Assembly (NCBI GenBank): GCA_964595035.1
Contig: CAZQNW010000038.1
Coordinates: 1 to 10,247, forward strand
From: JAKASV01 sp964595035
Lineage (GTDB): Bacteria > Babelota > Babeliae > Babelales > Vermiphilaceae
Direction: 5' to 3'
DNA length: 10,247 nt
Made by a program: the position numbers and the translations under genes
Notes under the pieces: generated by a model
Database searches by the model: none
Told to the model about the DNA's origin: nothing
What the model saw: the letters and a program-made list of their open reading frames with translations, nothing else
In this document: positions 1 to 5,702 of the stretch, piece after piece
Position numbering within the stretch: position 1 is the stretch's first letter
How the letters are laid out: each line of letters begins with the position of its first letter

Positions 1-97
1 TTTTATCATCGCCGTTCGTTAACAAATTTCTTTCAAATTCTTTTTCAAATTGCTTGCAAAACTCATCGACTTCATAGAAAATCTTTATTAAGCGCAT
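1..97 (-). CDS. Partial transposase, IS982-like N-terminus (runs off left edge)
   Basis: Reading leftward from an ATG at 97, 32 codons stay open to the window edge. The peptide begins MRLIKIFYEVDEFCKQF, continues with a charged EKEFER stretch and then LLTNGDD. The pattern 'I-F-x-x-V-D-[DE]-F-C-x-x-F ... L-L-x-x-G' is how I remember the start of IS982-family DDE transposases, so I read this as the first part of such an enzyme. The catalytic DDE core lies outside the window. An AAGGA Shine-Dalgarno at 109-105 sits 7 bases before the ATG, which fixes the start. A second ATG at 101 is in another frame and stops after nine codons. The gene lies 75 bases downstream of the galE stop in the same orientation, suggesting an element inserted behind galE. 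I cannot tell whether the full gene is intact. The family call rests on a short match from memory. Confidence 0.6.
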   Translation of the reverse strand, partial: MRLIKIFYEVDEFCKQFEKEFERNLLTNGDDK

Positions 98-103
98 GCA
101 TTA

Positions 104-146
104 ATCCTTTCCTTTTTGTTTAAAATCTGACTCACAAGGAAAGGAT
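104..146 (-). promoter_or_regulatory. Hairpin burying the transposase ribosome binding site
   Basis: A perfect 11-bp inverted repeat, ATCCTTTCCTT at 104-114 and AAGGAAAGGAT at 136-146, is separated by 21 bases. In leftward RNA the arm nearer the gene contains the AAGGA Shine-Dalgarno of the partial transposase, so the structure would hide it. Several insertion sequences are known to use such a hairpin to stop transcripts entering from flanking genes from producing transposase, and galE transcripts would enter here in exactly that direction. The repeat is directly visible; its function is inferred. There is no U-run after the stem, so it is a poor terminator. Confidence 0.5.
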
Positions 147-172
147 ATTTTTTGCTCAATTTTGTCTATGCC

Positions 173-1153
173 TTAGATCGAGTTCGCGTTAAAATACATA
201 TACGCATAAGCGGTATGTACAATCTCATCTACAGTAGAATGTCGGGCATACCAACCCAACGTTTTTTGCACATGCCCTGAAGCGGCAACTAATATTGCCG
301 GATCACCAGGACGATCAGCTGCAACTACCACCTGAACATGAGTTTTACAAATTCGTTCAACAGCAGAAATCATTTCTTTAACGGAAATACCAGTCCCTGT
401 GCCTAAATTAAATATGTCAGACGTACCACCATGCTGCAAATAAGACAAGGCTAAAAGATGCGCATTGGCAATATCCAATACATGAACAAAATCACGAATA
501 CAGGTCCCATCAGAAGTTGGTTTTTTATCTCCGAATATGGTAAAAGATTTATGCTCATGCGCTGCGCGCAACAGAAGAGGAATCAGATGTGTTTCAGGAA
601 TATGTTGCTCGCCAAGCCCTTGTTCAGGCCATGCTCCGGCAGCATTAAAAAATCGGAATATAACATACGATAATCCATAAGCATTATGCATATCCTTTAT
701 TATTGACTCCATCATATATTTAGTCATACCATAAGGACTTATCGGATCAAAAGAATGGTTCTCTGTTAAAGGAAGAACCTTAGGAACTCCAAAAACCGCA
801 CAACTTGATGAAAACAATATAGTTTTGACGTGATGATTAAGCATAACTCTAAGTAGTTGTATCGTTTTAACTACATTGTTCTCATAAAAAGCCAAAGGAT
901 TTTTAACTGATTCGCCAACTTCTATTGAAGCTGCACAATGAATCACAGCATCAATCTTGTATTGCGTAAAAATAGCATTAAGAATCTGTTCGTCTCCAAA
1001 GTCGCCATATATAAACTTGGCCCATGGATACTTAAACGACTGACCGTAAACTAATGAATCCAGAACAATAATCGTATAATTATGCTGCGCTAAAAGACAA
1101 CCGATATGAGATCCTATGTATCCTGCCCCACCGGTAATTAATAATGTTTTCAT
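173..1153 (-). CDS. galE: UDP-glucose 4-epimerase
   Basis: Cytoplasmic NAD-dependent epimerase of the extended short-chain dehydrogenase family, interconverting UDP-glucose and UDP-galactose for surface polysaccharides. The 326-residue protein has full family length (E. coli 338). Visible marks are the Rossmann loop TGGAGYIGSH at residues 7-16, the catalytic serine cluster SSS at 115-117, the catalytic YGMTK (Y141, K145), the FFNAAGA substrate segment near 168-174, GEQHIPETHLIP at 181-192, and DGTCIRDFVHV at 215-225. The residue matching E. coli Tyr299 appears to be Ile or Leu, so epimerisation of UDP-GlcNAc is not excluded. There are two adjacent ATGs, at 1156 and 1153. AAGGAG upstream is only 3 bases from the first but 6 from the second, so I start at 1153. 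The gene stands alone, with a probable promoter and hairpin upstream and the transposase fragment downstream. Confidence 0.93.
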   Translation of the reverse strand: MKTLLITGGAGYIGSHIGCLLAQHNYTIIVLDSLVYGQSFKYPWAKFIYGDFGDEQILNAIFTQYKIDAVIHCAASIEVGESVKNPLAFYENNVVKTIQLLRVMLNHHVKTILFSSSCAVFGVPKVLPLTENHSFDPISPYGMTKYMMESIIKDMHNAYGLSYVIFRFFNAAGAWPEQGLGEQHIPETHLIPLLLRAAHEHKSFTIFGDKKPTSDGTCIRDFVHVLDIANAHLLALSYLQHGGTSDIFNLGTGTGISVKEMISAVERICKTHVQVVVAADRPGDPAILVAASGHVQKTLGWYARHSTVDEIVHTAYAYMYFNANSI

Positions 1154-1179
1154 CATATACTCCTTATCATTACATGAAA

Positions 1180-1208
1180 TGAGCCCAGATTATATTAATC
1201 TGAGCTCA
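1180..1208 (-). terminator. Strong hairpin between the coiled-coil gene and galE
   Basis: TGAGCCCAGATTA (1180-1192), loop TAT, then TAATCTGAGCTCA (1196-1208): thirteen paired positions with a single C/A mismatch on the plus strand. In minus-strand RNA that mismatch becomes a G-U wobble, so the stem is continuous only in the direction in which the genes here are read. It lies 53 bases past the stop of the coiled-coil protein gene and could end that transcript, but the following tail is only TTTC, so termination may be partial. It could equally be a structured galE leader. Confidence 0.5.
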
Positions 1209-1226
1209 CATTGTATAATTATTTGA

Positions 1227-1254
1227 AGTATATGAGACTTAATCACAAAATCAA
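1227..1254 (-). promoter_or_regulatory. Candidate galE promoter
   Basis: On the minus strand TTGATT (1254-1249) is followed after 16 bases by TATACT (1232-1227), a good sigma70-type pair. Transcription would start near 1220 and give a galE leader of about 67 bases that contains the 1208-1180 hairpin. A second possible pair, TATACA-17-TATAAT, has its -10 inside the hairpin loop. Promoter matches are easy to find in AT-rich DNA, so confidence is moderate. Confidence 0.4.
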
Positions 1255-1261
1255 ATTATAA

Positions 1262-2764
1262 TTACTCAGGGTCTTCGCAGGAACCTTCTTGAGAACTCGT
1301 TCCAACACCATCTCCACCTTGAAGTTCACAAGCAATCGCACCCTGAATATCTTCAGCTATACGTTGTAGATCAGCTTCGGTAATAATCTTTCTTACAAGA
1401 AGGGCCTGTACCACGCCCATAGACAATTCAGCTCTGAATTTTGTTTCTTGCAACTGTCTTTCAAGGTCAGCTACATATGCAGGATCAATGTCGGGATGTA
1501 TTTGATGCTCAGCTTGCACAGAAGGAGCCTGTGGTTCGGATTCGGTTCTTTCTAACTGAGCAATACGCGCTCTAAGCTGTTTAATCTTTTCATTGTATTC
1601 CTGCCGCACGGCAACTTTTTCTCTATATGCTTGCTGTTCAACAGCGGCTTTTTGTTCGGCATATTGACGAGCTGCTTGCATAGCAATTCTTGCTCTACCT
1701 TCTTCGCATGCAAAGTTTAGTTCTAATCGTTTGAGCTGAGCTCTCAATTGATCATTTTCAGCACGGAGCTCGGCAACTGCTGTCTCTGAAGAACTTTCAT
1801 GTCGGCGAAGTTCATCATTTTCTGCGCGCAATAGCTCACTCTGCCTTCTTGCGTCGGCAACTTCATCTCGCGCATGCTTTACTTCACCTTGTAATTCTTG
1901 AACTTCAGATCTTAATTGTTCTTCATGCGCTTCAATATCTCGCATACATGACGTTTCATCAGCTCTTTCGCTCAAAAAATCATCGTGTTCAGAATGTGAT
2001 ACCAATTCAGCAGTATTAGTGGATGGAGCACGACTTAGAGGTTGTTCCTTATCTACGGCAGCAGAACTCTCAAAACTTGGTTGCTGCCGTACAGGAGCAA
2101 CATGACGATCTTCGTGAACACTTACAGGAGTTGATATAGCTCTATCTGAATGTGCACTCGTTCTGACAGCTCTTGATGAATGCGTTACCTTGCTTGGAAC
2201 ATCCCTTCTTCTTGACACAGAGTCCTGAGTACGAACCTGAGGAACACGTATACCTGACAAACCTTTTGAAACTTTAGATATAACTGATCGCGTAAAGGAC
2301 TCCGGAATACGGGCAGACGATAACTTTGTTTTTAGTTCCCCTACGAAAGCTTCGTTATCGGATCCTTTTTCTTGCAATAAGGCAATACATGCCCATGCAT
2401 GCATTACATCAAAAACGGTCATATTTTTTTGACCTAAAAGTCGCCTTAAAGTTGTTTCAATCTCTTGGACAGATACTTTACGGGCATCATGCTTAATGGC
2501 ATCCGGCATAGCCGCGATAACCGCGCGAGGATCTTGGCCTCGAGCACACAAAACACCCACAAATCCCCAATACTGATAGCTCATAGGACACAATGCAACC
2601 ATTTTCGCCTTCCCAAGACTCGCTTGCATAGTCGCAACTTGCTCAGGGGTTAAATGTACCGGATCTCGTTGCCATAAATGAAGCCCCAAAGACTCCATGG
2701 CAAAAAGTGAACCGGTGCTTATTAGACTTATAATAAGAAATAATGCTGTGAATCTTTTATTCAT
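1262..2764 (-). CDS. Secreted coiled-coil protein of unknown function
   Basis: I do not recognise a family for this 500-residue protein. Residues 1-22 form a signal peptide: MNKR, a hydrophobic core, then GSLFA before the likely cut. Residues about 38-170 are a compact, mostly helical region with WGFVGVLCARG and the acidic/hydrophobic VQEIETTLRRLLG segment. Residues 175-265 are rich in Ser, Arg, His and Pro and look disordered. Residues about 273-408 are a long heptad-type coiled coil with a near-repeat, LRAENDELR and LRAENDQLR, at 312-320 and 333-341. A short helical tail with ITEADLQRIAEDIQG precedes an acidic Gly/Ser end. Arg outnumbers Lys about two to one by my count, unlike its Lys-rich neighbours. 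The start at 2764 is preferred over an in-frame ATG at 2779 because GGAAGG lies at the right distance and the signal peptide then begins normally. Probably periplasmic or exported. Confidence 0.8.
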   Translation of the reverse strand: MNKRFTALFLIISLISTGSLFAMESLGLHLWQRDPVHLTPEQVATMQASLGKAKMVALCPMSYQYWGFVGVLCARGQDPRAVIAAMPDAIKHDARKVSVQEIETTLRRLLGQKNMTVFDVMHAWACIALLQEKGSDNEAFVGELKTKLSSARIPESFTRSVISKVSKGLSGIRVPQVRTQDSVSRRRDVPSKVTHSSRAVRTSAHSDRAISTPVSVHEDRHVAPVRQQPSFESSAAVDKEQPLSRAPSTNTAELVSHSEHDDFLSERADETSCMRDIEAHEEQLRSEVQELQGEVKHARDEVADARRQSELLRAENDELRRHESSSETAVAELRAENDQLRAQLKRLELNFACEEGRARIAMQAARQYAEQKAAVEQQAYREKVAVRQEYNEKIKQLRARIAQLERTESEPQAPSVQAEHQIHPDIDPAYVADLERQLQETKFRAELSMGVVQALLVRKIITEADLQRIAEDIQGAIACELQGGDGVGTSSQEGSCEDPE

Positions 2765-2765
2765 T

Positions 2766-2792
2766 CTAAAACCTTCCATTTAGAAAAGTCAT
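2766..2792 (-). other. Possible eight-residue leader peptide ORF
   Basis: On the minus strand an ATG at 2792 opens MTFLNGRF and stops at TAG (2768-2766), one base before the ATG of the secreted coiled-coil gene at 2764. An AGAGG belonging to the first 15-bp repeat unit lies 12 bases upstream, longer than ideal. The tight stop-start spacing would allow coupled translation. The ORF is short enough to arise by chance, so this is only a candidate. Confidence 0.2.
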
Positions 2793-2796
2793 GCTA

Positions 2797-2826
2797 TATA
2801 ATAACCTCTATTATAATAACCTCTAT
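2797..2826. repeat. Tandem 15-bp direct repeat in gene leader
   Basis: TATAATAACCTCTAT occurs twice head to tail at 2797-2811 and 2812-2826 without a mismatch, and the first base of a third copy follows. The pair lies in the expected untranslated leader of the coiled-coil protein gene, between its promoter and start codon. Each unit carries AGAGG in the sense of the RNA. It may be a repeated protein or ribosome contact site, or a simple slippage duplication. Confidence 0.85.
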
Positions 2827-2838
2827 TTGAATATTTTT

Positions 2839-2866
2839 ATTATACTATCAGCATAAAAAATAGCAA
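2839..2866 (-). promoter_or_regulatory. Promoter of the secreted coiled-coil gene
   Basis: On the minus strand TTGCTA (2866-2861), a 16-base spacer and a perfect TATAAT (2844-2839) form a good sigma70-type promoter. The start would be near 2832, giving a leader of about 68 bases that includes the tandem 15-bp repeat. It lies downstream of the terminator at 2954-2931, so the gene appears to be its own transcription unit. Confidence 0.6.
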
Positions 2867-2900
2867 GAGCCTTTGTGCAATATTTATAAATAAATACCAT

Positions 2901-2930
2901 GTATTGCGATTAACATTGTATTGCAATTAA
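2901..2930. repeat. Imperfect 13-bp direct repeat beside terminator
   Basis: GTATTGCGATTAA (2901-2913) and GTATTGCAATTAA (2918-2930) differ at one base and are 17 bases apart start to start. They lie between the terminator of the outer-membrane protein gene and the promoter of the next gene. The spacing and AT-rich content could suit an operator, but nothing ties it to a known regulator. Confidence 0.5.
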
Positions 2931-2954
2931 AAATCCCGGATTTCTCCGGGATTT
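2931..2954 (-). terminator. Intrinsic terminator of the outer-membrane protein gene
   Basis: AAATCCCGGA (2931-2940), loop TTTC, TCCGGGATTT (2945-2954): a perfect 10-bp stem with a GC-rich core and a 4-base loop. On the minus strand it is followed by a run of five T then AATTG, a classic Rho-independent terminator. It begins 25 bases past the stop at 2980. The other strand also has some T residues after the stem, but no gene approaches from that side. Confidence 0.85.
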
Positions 2955-2979
2955 CTTGCGCATAATCTGGTTTTCTTAC

Positions 2980-4524
2980 TTAAAATGAGAACCCTACTTT
3001 GGCCCAGCCAAGCCAACGAGAAAGGTAGGTATTATCATCACAATACTCAAATGACCCGCCTAACCCAACAAAGCAAGGGAATTTCAGCTCATCCCAGCGC
3101 CACATAAATGATCCGTAGAAGGTATGGGTAATAAATCCAGGATGAGAAGCAGATTCAAGATCAAGATCACATTCCTTAATCAGATTCAGGTCATATGATT
3201 CGACCGGTAAAGGCTGAATATCATCCTGTTCTTCACTTATAGTGAACCTGTTAATCGATTGTAAGTTATTAGTATAACCGGCTCCTTGATTAATCGCCTT
3301 AAGAGCCGGACCTTCTTTCCAACAGGATGCTAATTTTACACATTCGGCCTGCCGCGTAAAGAAATTATACCCAACTTCAGCCTCAACATGTCGTCCTGTC
3401 AACACTAATCCACTGTTCACAATTTTAGCCATACGTGGACTTACGCACATATCTTTTGTAAATACATTAATACCGGGAGTTGCTAACAAGAGAGCAGCTG
3501 TTGAGTCAGTCATTTGCAAATCAGCAGCTAATTGTGCTTGTTCTTTGTTTGCGTATACCTGCATATAACGGCTCCACGGCCTGTTCTTTAAATCGAATGA
3601 CCTGCGCTCCGTATGTTTGGCAAAATACCACGCGTTCATATCAAGAACAAAAGACAGCGCGAGATCGGAATTATAGCTCTGCCAGAATTGAAATACACCA
3701 GTCATGCCAACCTCTCCAGCCCAATGTTTACCGTAGCCAACTATCGGCTCAAATATATAATGAGCTGTTGGGTTATTTCCTGTTGGCGCAATAATACCGG
3801 CGAATGATTCAAAGAAGCAGCAATCATTTTTTAGCCATTGATACCCGAACTTTACTTCCAAGTTAGCTAAACGTGTTTTATGCATATCTTTGCAATCATC
3901 AATTTTGCCATAACACCAATCCGACTGTTTAAACGCTTCAATCATATTCTGCGGCAGCCCATTGCCCATTAATTCTGTATTATCTGATGACACTTCTTCG
4001 TATAAGCGTACTTTATTTCGTACATGTAATAGTGGCCCGGAAATTTCAAACCAGACCATATTATCAGTACCCGGCAATTCCCAGAAAGCCTGACGATAGG
4101 TTAAGCCTACACCAGCAACCGCTTGTGAAGCTTCCAAGCAAATCAAGCTGTTAAATGTTCCATGCTCTAGATCTTGTGGATAAATATTAAAATGCTCGGA
4201 AAGTAAATCAGGTTGATCACGTTTAAAATTGTTACTTACCGATAGCATGTTTTTACAAAATGGTGTAAAAAATTGAGCTAAATCAGAAGATTTAAGTGAC
4301 TTACCTCCTAATGGAACTACTTCTAACGCTCCACCTATGCCATCCTTACGAACACCAATACGATTTCTGAAACCGGTAATACGCTCAGGCATTGCCGACT
4401 GGTACTGAGGCATAACAACGAATGTCGTATGACTTGAAACTTTGCAACAACAATCATCTTTTGCCAATAAGACAGAAACACCCAAGGCACCAACAGCGCA
4501 AAGCCATATTATACACTTTTTCAT
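2980..4524 (-). CDS. Probable cysteine-rich outer-membrane protein
   Basis: A 514-residue exported protein that I cannot assign to a named family. Residues 1-21 are a signal peptide (MKKCIIWLCAVGALG core, likely cut after VLLA). The mature part starts KDDCCCK and by my count holds 15 cysteines, including pairs at 235-236. Many segments alternate polar and aromatic or hydrophobic residues, for example 222-230, 270-282 and 287-301, as beta-strands of a barrel do. The last strand ends WAKVGFSF, and a C-terminal Phe is the usual signal for BAM-assisted insertion of outer-membrane proteins. The middle includes a stretch with IIAPTGNNPTAHYIFEPIVG, reminiscent of barrel loops and strands in transporter-like proteins. 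AAGGAG 5 bases before the ATG at 4524 favours this start over an in-frame ATG at 4566 that would spoil the signal peptide. It has its own terminator at 2954-2931. Confidence is high that it is exported, moderate that it is a barrel. Confidence 0.75.
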   Translation of the reverse strand: MKKCIIWLCAVGALGVSVLLAKDDCCCKVSSHTTFVVMPQYQSAMPERITGFRNRIGVRKDGIGGALEVVPLGGKSLKSSDLAQFFTPFCKNMLSVSNNFKRDQPDLLSEHFNIYPQDLEHGTFNSLICLEASQAVAGVGLTYRQAFWELPGTDNMVWFEISGPLLHVRNKVRLYEEVSSDNTELMGNGLPQNMIEAFKQSDWCYGKIDDCKDMHKTRLANLEVKFGYQWLKNDCCFFESFAGIIAPTGNNPTAHYIFEPIVGYGKHWAGEVGMTGVFQFWQSYNSDLALSFVLDMNAWYFAKHTERRSFDLKNRPWSRYMQVYANKEQAQLAADLQMTDSTAALLLATPGINVFTKDMCVSPRMAKIVNSGLVLTGRHVEAEVGYNFFTRQAECVKLASCWKEGPALKAINQGAGYTNNLQSINRFTISEEQDDIQPLPVESYDLNLIKECDLDLESASHPGFITHTFYGSFMWRWDELKFPCFVGLGGSFEYCDDNTYLSRWLGWAKVGFSF

Positions 4525-4675
4525 GTACACTCCTTTTATGGGGACTAGCCAAGACACCAAGATCACATCTATCCATCGTTTACCACATGGCTCGTACCAA
4601 ACACAAGAATTTGTTTACGGGATACATATAAAACAGACTCTTCTTAGGGTATGAAATAATTTACGAACCAATATA
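4525..4675. other. Spacer between cdsA and the outer-membrane protein gene
   Basis: These 151 bases carry the AAGGAG ribosome binding site of the outer-membrane protein gene at the left end. I found no clear hairpin followed by a T-run to end the cdsA transcript, and no convincing -35/-10 pair. The outer-membrane protein gene may therefore be reached by read-through from bamD-yraN-cdsA, or by a promoter that does not match the usual consensus. Confidence 0.4.
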
Positions 4676-5323
4676 TTAAATTATAAGACTGAACAAATAA
4701 TGACGGATTACATAAAAAAAAGAAGCTACTAACAAGATACTATCAACTCGGTCAAGTATCCCTCCATGGCCGGGTAATATACGCCCCGAATCTTTAATCT
4801 TTGCAATGCGCTTGAGCCATGATTCCAAAAGGTCACCAAAAAATGCAACAATTGATGTAGCTGTAGATAACCCTGCTATGTATAACCCGTCTATAGGGGC
4901 TTTTATGTACCATATAATGCCCATAAATACAATCATAGTCAGCACAAGACCTCCACAGAAACCTTCCCACGTTTTGCCGGGGCTTACATGAGGAGCAATT
5001 AAATGACGCCCAAAGAGATTACCTGCTACATAGGAACCCGTATCATGCACCGCCGACAAGATAATAGCTAAACCAAGCAAGGGACGATATGCACTACTTT
5101 CATTAAGAACAATTAACATAATAAACGGCAAAATCGGATATACCGGCACAAGCCACCAAAGAAGACGATGATTCCTTGCAATCTTAGGCCATTCCGTCAC
5201 AAGAACTATCATGAGAAGCGCGGCAATAATTAAAGAACTAAAAATAGATGGAACTATAGAAAGGATACCTAACAACACCACCAAAAAAAATGCTGTAACA
5301 GTCCGTAAGAGAAAGTTTGACAT
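4676..5323 (-). CDS. cdsA: Phosphatidate cytidylyltransferase (CDP-diglyceride synthase)
   Basis: Integral inner-membrane enzyme that joins CTP and phosphatidate to make CDP-diacylglycerol, the precursor of all major bacterial phospholipids. The family signature is complete at residues 168-194: S-x-L-K-R, then K-D-S-G-R, P-G-H-G-G and the closing D-R-V-D, which supply metal and nucleotide ligands. The second conserved block, HDTGSYVAGNLFGRH then SPGKTWEG, is at 93-121. Hydrophobic segments near 8-42, 55-74, 83-92, 122-140, 147-165 and 195-213 fit a multi-pass protein. At 215 residues it is shorter than the E. coli enzyme (285) and lacks part of the N-terminal membrane region, as many bacterial short forms do. 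I start at 5323, where GAGG lies 5 bases upstream; longer in-frame starts would run into yraN and add a polar, Cys-containing leader. The start is 7 bases after the yraN stop, so translation is probably coupled. Confidence 0.93.
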   Translation of the reverse strand: MSNFLLRTVTAFFLVVLLGILSIVPSIFSSLIIAALLMIVLVTEWPKIARNHRLLWWLVPVYPILPFIMLIVLNESSAYRPLLGLAIILSAVHDTGSYVAGNLFGRHLIAPHVSPGKTWEGFCGGLVLTMIVFMGIIWYIKAPIDGLYIAGLSTATSIVAFFGDLLESWLKRIAKIKDSGRILPGHGGILDRVDSILLVASFFYVIRHYLFSLII

Positions 5324-5330
5324 ACAAGCC

Positions 5331-5690
5331 TCACAGTTCATAAGGAGCAAATGCATTTTCAATATAAACGATCTGCCCGGTATGGAAATTTTCAAGTAAT
5401 GCGACATCGAAACGATATAATGAATTATACATTTTATGTTCTACAATAAAGTGGCGCGCACACGCAACAATACGCTTTTGCTTTGTCGTACTAACAACCT
5501 CACTTAAATCAAAAGAACTATGAGTACGCGCTTTAACTTCCACAAAAACAATCATGTCACCACGTGATGCAATAAGATCAATCTCTCCATTACGCTGTCT
5601 ATAGTTGCGAGCCAGAACACGAAATCCTTCTTTTTTGAGGTAATCACCGACAAGAGATTCCCCTTTGTCTCCAAGTTGTTTAATATTCAT
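5331..5690 (-). CDS. yraN: YraN family (UPF0102) nuclease-fold protein
   Basis: Small cytoplasmic protein of the UPF0102 family, 119 residues, the usual length. The family has a restriction-endonuclease-like (PD-(D/E)XK) fold. The expected residues are present: G-x-x-G-E near 7-11 with Glu11, RNGEIDLIA at 33-41 with Asp38, VFVEVKAR at 48-55 with Glu51 and Lys53, and QKR at 71-73. It may act on branched or recombining DNA, but its role is not settled. The ATG at 5690 follows the bamD-like stop by 12 bases and is in the same reading frame; the shared TAA at 5705-5703 rules out an earlier start. I see no clear Shine-Dalgarno, so expression probably depends on ribosomes finishing the gene upstream. 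The downstream partner is cdsA, 7 bases away. Confidence 0.9.
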   Translation of the reverse strand: MNIKQLGDKGESLVGDYLKKEGFRVLARNYRQRNGEIDLIASRGDMIVFVEVKARTHSSFDLSEVVSTTKQKRIVACARHFIVEHKMYNSLYRFDVALLENFHTGQIVYIENAFAPYEL

Positions 5691-5702
5691 AGATGTTGCT
5701 GT

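Noticed and set aside
1262..2764. Coiled-coil protein as an SMC- or MukB-type ATPase
   Set aside because: It has a signal peptide and no Walker A or ABC signature motif; the resemblance is only general coiled-coil composition.
2797..2930. Repeats before the coiled-coil gene as a small CRISPR array
   Set aside because: The 15-bp copies abut with no spacer, the 13-bp pair has only two copies, and there are no cas genes.
3480..3807. Overlapping plus-strand open frames opposite the outer-membrane protein gene
   Set aside because: They lie wholly inside a minus-strand gene with a signal peptide, ribosome binding site and terminator, have no convincing ribosome binding sites, and encode no recognisable domain.
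5331..5690. YraN as part of a restriction or defence system
   Set aside because: It has the nuclease-like fold residues, but UPF0102 proteins are widespread housekeeping genes and no methylase, helicase or other defence partner is nearby.
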